Shown in pieces: positions 58,124 through 64,000 of a stretch of 64,000 bases of DNA. Origin of the DNA: Bryopsis sp. KO-2023 (taxonomy: Eukaryota > Chlorophyta > Ulvophyceae > Bryopsidales > Bryopsidaceae). Within the stretch, counting starts at the first letter, position 1. Every line of letters begins with the position of its first letter. The notes beneath the pieces are model-generated. The model worked only from the letters and a program-made list of their open reading frames with translations, did no database searches and was not told the origin of the DNA. Where the stretch lies: positions 4,650,001-4,714,000 of the forward strand of contig BSYQ01000009.1 in assembly GCA_030272585.1 (NCBI GenBank), written 5' to 3'. Made by a program: the position numbers and the translations under genes.

Positions 58124-60046
58124 ATATCACTTTTTTTTGCCGGTATATATATATTTTTTTCCCACATTAACTATTAGCCACTCTTGATTTTTGTCTTCTA
58201 TTTTGTTTGGCCTTGTTGTGTTTTTTTTCCTCATTAATGAACCCTGCACTCGGAAATGCAGTGGAAAAAAAAATGCGTTTTGCTTTTATTGATGCAGCAA
58301 AAGGGTACATTTAATCAACCCATCTCGCCTGGTTTTTTTTTTTGTTTTTTTTTCGATTAACCTGGGAAGAAAGAACTGGGATAATAATAAGTGAAAACAC
58401 AGATCGATTGTCATTTGACGATGGAATTTGCGGCTTATGTGGAGGGAAATCTGACAGGAGTATCATGTTTGTGTGTGTGGGGACGGGGGGTGATGGTGGA
58501 TGAAATATTTGATAGAAAAATATGTCACTTTTCTCCTTGTGTGGGACGTGCCATCCACACTTACTGTCAAAAACACTACCAAATCATCACACCAACCAAT
58601 GCACAATCACAGAAAACCAAATTTGACTCCCTCCTTGATGCCAAATACACAAAACTTGCCGGTAGCAAGTCTTTTCATACGATTGTCACGTGACACTGCC
58701 GCTGTCTTGCTAACATAACATCAAGACGTCCTGACAATTCCTCCAGTTATTGCGAAGCGTGGCGTAAGAAAATAAAGAGCTGCAGGGCTCTTTATTCGAT
58801 TTTGACCTGTCACTTTTCAAGTGTCTTTCGTGTGCTGGTGGCTGTGTCCATCCTTTAAAAAAATCACCGCCTGCCCAACTTTCCATCATTGTCCCAAGCC
58901 TGGTAAATGGTTCAACAGCTGGGCTTCTAGTCGTGTTCGTTTCGGGCTCCTCCTGCAGTTTGATTCGATGTCTTGAAAAGGAAAGAAATTTCGATTCGTT
59001 CCTGAAGTGGGGAGATATTATTAGAGGTGTTCAGCAACAGTTGTGTCACTTTTACGACTCGCATTTCGATTAGTATTGACGTTGAAACGTATCGCAGCGT
59101 TGAATTGCTGAACATCCCTATTCTCACAAACGAACATGTAGAACGAGAAAATAATCATTGAAAGAACTAGAGTTCACCACCGAGGAAAAAAATATGATCA
59201 ACAGATAGGAGGAATGGGGACTTTTCCGCAAGAAAAGCTCACATGAAAAAAGTTGGATGGATGCCCTGACAACGCGGCCAGCTGGTTCTACCACTGGCCT
59301 TGTCGTAGAAAGGAATTTTTTTTGGGAAAGTGTGACTTTTTTTTGGCCTTTGGTGACCGTGACCAATTCAGGTGAATCTACAAGAGTTTTTGAAACGTTC
59401 CACGTGGAGCGTTCTACGAATTCGTCCACGAATTTCACATATGTGGGGGTCGCAGACTGCCGTGTCACGTTATCCATAATATGATGCGGCCCTGTTGCTC
59501 GTTGTGTCAACGCGGCATCGAGGCGCGCTACCGCACGATCGTGTGGAGCACCCAGGAATTCTACTAAACTCACTTCCTACAGTACTGGGGCAAGCGAGTG
59601 CTGACACCAGTGTTTGAAGGAGCGGACGGCTTCGGCACAGCCCCCACCCGACAGATTGTTCGTCATATTCACGAGAACATTGGTGTGGAAATCAACCATT
59701 GCTGCAGCAACACACGCACCCCTCACACAAACAAACTGGCAAACGATCGATTTGTTCCTACAACAGAACAAGCCTACTCAGAGATTGGGCTCGAATCACA
59801 TCTTTCCCGCATGGTGCCACCGTACGGCGCCCACGAATTCGTGACGGGCTCCCCATTCGTAATGCAAATCTCCCAAACATATAACTCCCAACCGTTTCCG
59901 GTTGCCGCGTAACTCACGGCACCTGCTTCCACAGATAAGTGCCTACCCGCTGAAACTCGGCAGCCAACGCTGTGGATACTGTCTACTTTGTTCAAGTCTT
60001 CAGCAACTAAACCCCACGAAACGATATAGCGTTGTTCTTCGCAAAG
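58124..60046. other. Intergenic region with competing open frames
   Basis: 58124-59000 shows no gene. From about 59130 to 60000 GC content rises and long frames are open on both strands: minus 59573-59240 (L-G-A-P-H-D-R-A-V-A-R-L-D-A-A-L, T-L-V-D-S-P-E-L-V) with a possible upstream exon at 59697-59577 (M-V-D-F-H-T-N-V), and plus 59598-59912. The minus reading seems the better candidate for a small gene but splice sites do not settle it. No domain recognised. Confidence 0.3.
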
Positions 60047-63000
60047 ATGCAAAGAGGGGTAGCACCTGCGGGAGGGAAGGTTTCCCTCCTGCTCTGTGCC
60101 GCAGTGCTGTTTAGCACTGCCGCTGTCAGTGTCGCTTACGTGCAGTTCGAGCCCGTGTTGGTTCCCAAATCTGGGGAGACCAAAGAGGCTATTATAGGGA
60201 GTCAGAAGGTCACATATGGGAGAGCCACCCGGCAATCGTTTCAGAAAGTCGCCCGAACAACGGAGGACCACAACTGTATCTTGAGAGGATGTCAGCGCAT
60301 GGGAGAGGTGCTGGATATCCAGCGGAACAACCTCACTAACTTCGACCGGGAGACGCTTGGCAAAGCTAGCGACAAGGCTACCAAGGTTCGGCGTCTGGGC
60401 ACTAGGTGTTACGCCCTTTCTTGCTTTCATTGTTATCTTCCCGTTTGCTGCACCCGACCGTCTCGTAGAATGTTGCTCGGCCATAGACGTTCGTAAACAT
60501 GCATCACCGTGGAACTGCAGCTTTTGGTTCTTTCGGTGGTACTGTGACATGAACAGCACGAGCCCTTGCTGCGAGCCCGCAGCACAAGTTTGTTTGTGTT
60601 CAAAACCAAAGTAGTGGTTGACTTTCAGCTTGAGAACGAGTCGTGACTGTTTGCAGGTCGATTTCTCACACTATCCCAGTGGCGGAGTTCTCATGCAAGA
60701 GGAAGATCTTGGTCGGTGGTTCATGCTGTACCAGTTCGAGAAGCCAAACCCGGGAACGGTGTACAGGATGCGTATCCGTTTGGAAAACGACACTGCACTC
60801 GCCTCGAGGTTGAACGTCCCGCTCAGCGTTGCTGAATACGGGGGACTGTGGAAGCCGAGAGTGGCCGTCTTGACTCCAGCGGGCAGTATGATGGGTAGCG
60901 AAGGAATTCCTCCTGATGGTACGGAAAATAGCGTCTCGTAGCCCCCGAGTACCCTTCCTCAGAACCAGCCTTTGACGCTTTCCTCGGGTCGCTCCCCAGT
61001 GGATTTGCTTGCTGAAAACCCTGTGTGTCGTGCAGGCAAGCTTTACGAGGTTGCCAAGTGCATGCTGGACGCAAAGCGTTTTGATTGTTTGAATAACTGG
61101 GATAGAGAGGGTTTTGTCGATATTGTTGAATTTATGAGGTATTTTGGAGTACTTCCAGCCACATTGCTGAAGGATGGCAGGTTGGAACTTGCACCAAGCG
61201 AGGCAATTCCAGGATTCAAGTGAGTGATTCTGATTCTGATTCAGCCACTCGACAGTATTCTCCTAGACATATTATTTCCACTTTGAGAAGCAACCTCATG
61301 ATTTGTCAGTTGACCACTGTTGCTCTGCCAGTTGCAGTCGAATGCTGTGCAGCGTCAGGATTTACAATCTCGGTGTGTTTCGTCTTTGACCTGACTGAAC
61401 AAATGTCGTTTTCACTGTCTGCAGGCCATACCGATATGGATTTCCCTATGATATCTCATTGTCGGTCAATGAGGATGACCGAGTCGAAAACAACATTGCC
61501 AAGTTGTATGCTCTGGGCCGATTGGGAGCCCATGGTATAGCCGTCATGCAGGATGGTTTTACCGTTTACATGGCCGGAGGCAAGGGTGGCTTGTTCAAGT
61601 GAGGAAATAGAGTTCCAGCCGTGGTCTGACTGTCAATGACCCTCGGGAGTTAGTTCATCACAGCATTCCTGTAGAGTTGCTTTCCCGATAACGTTTTTCT
61701 GTTTCAATCTGTGAGTGGCTGGTGGTGCTGCACCACCGCACAGCCAAGATTGTGAAGGTGTTGATGTCACAAGTCTTGTGGTTGCTTACTGGAATTGGTT
61801 CCGTGATGCAGGTTTTCCGCAGATGGAGAATCGAACGACTTTTCACGGGGTGAGCTCTCTGTCGCCATTCTTCGATTGAAGGGTGGTTCAGGACTGACAA
61901 CTGTTAAGAAGGGTACTGAGTTCACGATCGGCTGGATTCCTCTCGGAAGAACCAGCGCTGAGGCTGTGGCTGGCTTCGTCACTCCTGACTCTCCAATCAC
62001 TTTCAGCGATATGTTCACACATGCTGAATCCGAGGGGGGAGTGTGCCCTAATGGACTGGAACTGGTCTCTATCGGAGGTGAGATTCCATTCGCCATTGAC
62101 CAAATAGTTCAACCCAGCAGAAAATGAGGCGATTCGAGTTTCCCAAATGAATTCACAGACAGCAGAGGATGACCCTACGCCTCCACTCGAAAAGCGTACT
62201 GTATCGCTGTTCTGAAAGGGATGGCATGAATGTGCAGGTGAGGAGGAGTGTCTTAAGATGATCGATGCTGAGTTGGCTGCTGTCTTCGAGCCTGAGAGGG
62301 CTGCTGCCCTTGTCGGAGGAACTGTCGGTGTTTTCCAGTTCTCCGAAATGGCCACCCGTTTGGACTCCGACAAGTTTTACCTCGGCACCCGTGAAATTCT
62401 CGGTGGAGAGGTGGATGTGGATCTTGGGAAAGCAAACGGAGCCGACAACCCCAACGCCCCCATCACACCCAACGAGTGCGGATGTGTGTTTGAGCTCCAG
62501 GTCGATGAATCTTTCGTGGCCACCAGCATGATTGCGATCATGTGTGGTACCAGCGAAGAAGGCGGCGATGAATTGAACAAGTGCAGCACTGAAGGTGTTG
62601 CTAACCCGAGGTCGCTGACGTATGTTAACCAGTTCGAATACCTCTTGGTCGGAGAGGATACGGAATTCCACGAAAACAACTACGTGTGGGCATGGGATCC
62701 AGAAACCAGGAATCCAACCAGGATTTTCCATGCTTCCGCTGGCGGTGGTGTGACCTCGCTGTCTTGGTTCCAGGATGTTGTTGGTGGAAACAACTACATC
62801 GGAATCACGATTTCGAAGCCGATCGATCTGTTCGGATGGCTGTCGTACTTTGGGTCGTTCGACCTCACCACGGCTGAGAAGATGTCCTTCAGCAGCGTTG
62901 CGGTACCATATGCTAGAGGTCCAAAGAGGCTGCCGATTTCCTTCTCGCGAGTGACTGTGGGAGAGGGAGAGTACTTCGGAGGCTACAAGGAGCTTTTCAA

Positions 63001-63906
63001 GACTGGAATGAAATTGCCGAGAACGGGAAACAAGAAGCAGTCCATCAAGTTGGGACAAGTTGTGGATTCCGAATACAATCCGGTGCAGAGGTGAGAGCGT
63101 ACTGTGATGACCTCCCCATTTTTCTGGAAATTATTAAAGCTTGTATGGTTTCGACTGAATATGTTTATCTTTTTGCCTGCAGCTACAAGGACGGTCCAGT
63201 GGAACCTCTGGTGGTCAACCAAGAGGAGATGCGACACAGGCTGGGTTTCACTTCCATGATCGACATGTGCGGTAGTCTCTATTCGGTGGCTGTCGTGGAC
63301 TCTCTCCCTGGTGCCAGTTACGTGATCACGCTGAAGGAGTCGAAAAAGACTGGAAAATTGCAAGCCGTCAGTGCTGATTACAGTGACTGGAAGCGATGGG
63401 GTGGTCTGTGGCAATCCGCTGGTGGAACTATCTCGCCATGGAATTCCCACATTGGTGGAGAAGTTTTTGAGCCAGACAGTAAGTGCACCGTCCATCCATT
63501 TCCTGGAGATCTGTCAGCTTTTCTGCAGCTGGTTATGGGAATGTTGTACATTCAAATGAACTGAGCTGGTTTTCGTATTCTGCTGCTCCATCAGGTTTGG
63601 ATTTCATTGGGTTCCCGTGCTTGACGGGTTTCTCCAGTTGTTTCAAATCGAGGGCAGAGGATGCGTTCGAGAAGAGTATCAAGTTCATTCGTTATTTCGG
63701 TAAATACTTCAAGAGTCTGAAGAACAAGTTCCAGAATCTGTCGGCCGTCTTCAATCCATACAGCTATGGATATGCCTACGAAATCGATGTGAACAAATTC
63801 GGCTGCTCCAGCACCACGAAGCTGATGACCTTGGGCCGATTTTCGCATGGGGACATTGAAATCATGCCTGACCAGAAGACTGTCTACATGACTGACACCA
63901 CAGCTG
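60047..63906 (+). CDS. Secreted PhoX-family (DUF839) alkaline phosphatase-like protein, 3' end outside window
   Basis: Eight exons: 60047-60385, 60657-60918, 61036-61219, 61425-61598, 61812-62077, 62238-63090, 63183-63478 and 63595-63906. Phases fit at all junctions, and the gene continues past the window. A signal peptide (L-L-L-C-A-A-V-L-F) covers residues ~10-30. Features in the PhoX beta-propeller style are A-E-Y-G-G-L-W, the E-N-N-I-A-K-L-Y-A-L-G-R-L-G-A-H-G-I-A blade, S-P-W-N-S-H-I-G-G-E-x-F-E-P and Y-G-Y-A-Y-E-I-D-V followed by L-G-R-F-S-H-G-D-I-E-I and V-Y-M-T-D-T. Members release phosphate from organic esters outside the cell using iron and calcium. Activity here is inferred; the C-terminal ligands are not in view. 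Confidence 0.75.
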
Positions 63907-64000
63907 GTGCGTTCCCAACCCCCCTTCAATCGATTCACCATCGTACTCATGCAGAGATTCATGCATGTCAACAATTGCCCACCATGCGCAGGGGTTGATC

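Overview
The window is nuclear DNA from a eukaryote, most likely a unicellular alga with a green-type plastid (green lineage, or an alga with a secondary green plastid). The genes have many GT-AG introns with T-rich acceptors and long homopolymer and microsatellite tracts. Three genes point to a plastid: a homologue of the plant plastid outer-envelope protein OEP21, an RimM-like protein carrying repeats that resemble the plastid RNA-binding TMR motif, and an oxidosqualene cyclase with the complete cycloartenol-synthase residue set. The species cannot be named from sequence alone.

Bases 1-8.3 kb are a nest of mobile elements. A Ty3/gypsy chromovirus (element B, + strand) provides reverse transcriptase, RNase H, integrase, a chromodomain, a polypurine tract and the 3' LTR. 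A second LTR element (element A, - strand; gag, putative primer-binding site and LTR) has inserted into B's reverse transcriptase and runs off the left edge. A 2,715-bp terminal-inverted-repeat DNA element (4071-6785) has inserted between B's integrase and chromodomain. It is flanked by a TT duplication and has dense palindromic subterminal arrays.

From 8.9 to 31 kb lie an unrecognised multi-pass membrane protein (+), a 4.6-kb gene-poor homopolymer-rich tract, a protein with an RPA70N-like OB fold and a long N/P/Q-rich tail (+), and a low-complexity acidic/basic repeat protein (-). These are followed by a leucine-rich-repeat protein (-) and a dithiol glutaredoxin (+).

From 31 to 47 kb the genes are well resolved: EndoU endoribonuclease (-), spliceosomal CWC15 (+), a DHRS4-like reductase with a C-terminal SRL (-), a 14-exon cycloartenol synthase (+) and a small secreted Cys-rich protein (-).

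From 49 to 64 kb lie the RimM-TMR protein (-), an organellar-type ribosomal protein bS16 (+), a Lys-rich unknown (-), OEP21 (+) and a secreted PhoX-family (DUF839) phosphatase-like gene (+) that leaves the right edge. Many genes are divergently paired with gaps of 190-530 bp: LRR/glutaredoxin, EndoU/CWC15, reductase/cycloartenol synthase, and Lys-rich protein/OEP21. Exon models below were built by hand from splice motifs, phase continuity and remembered family sequences.
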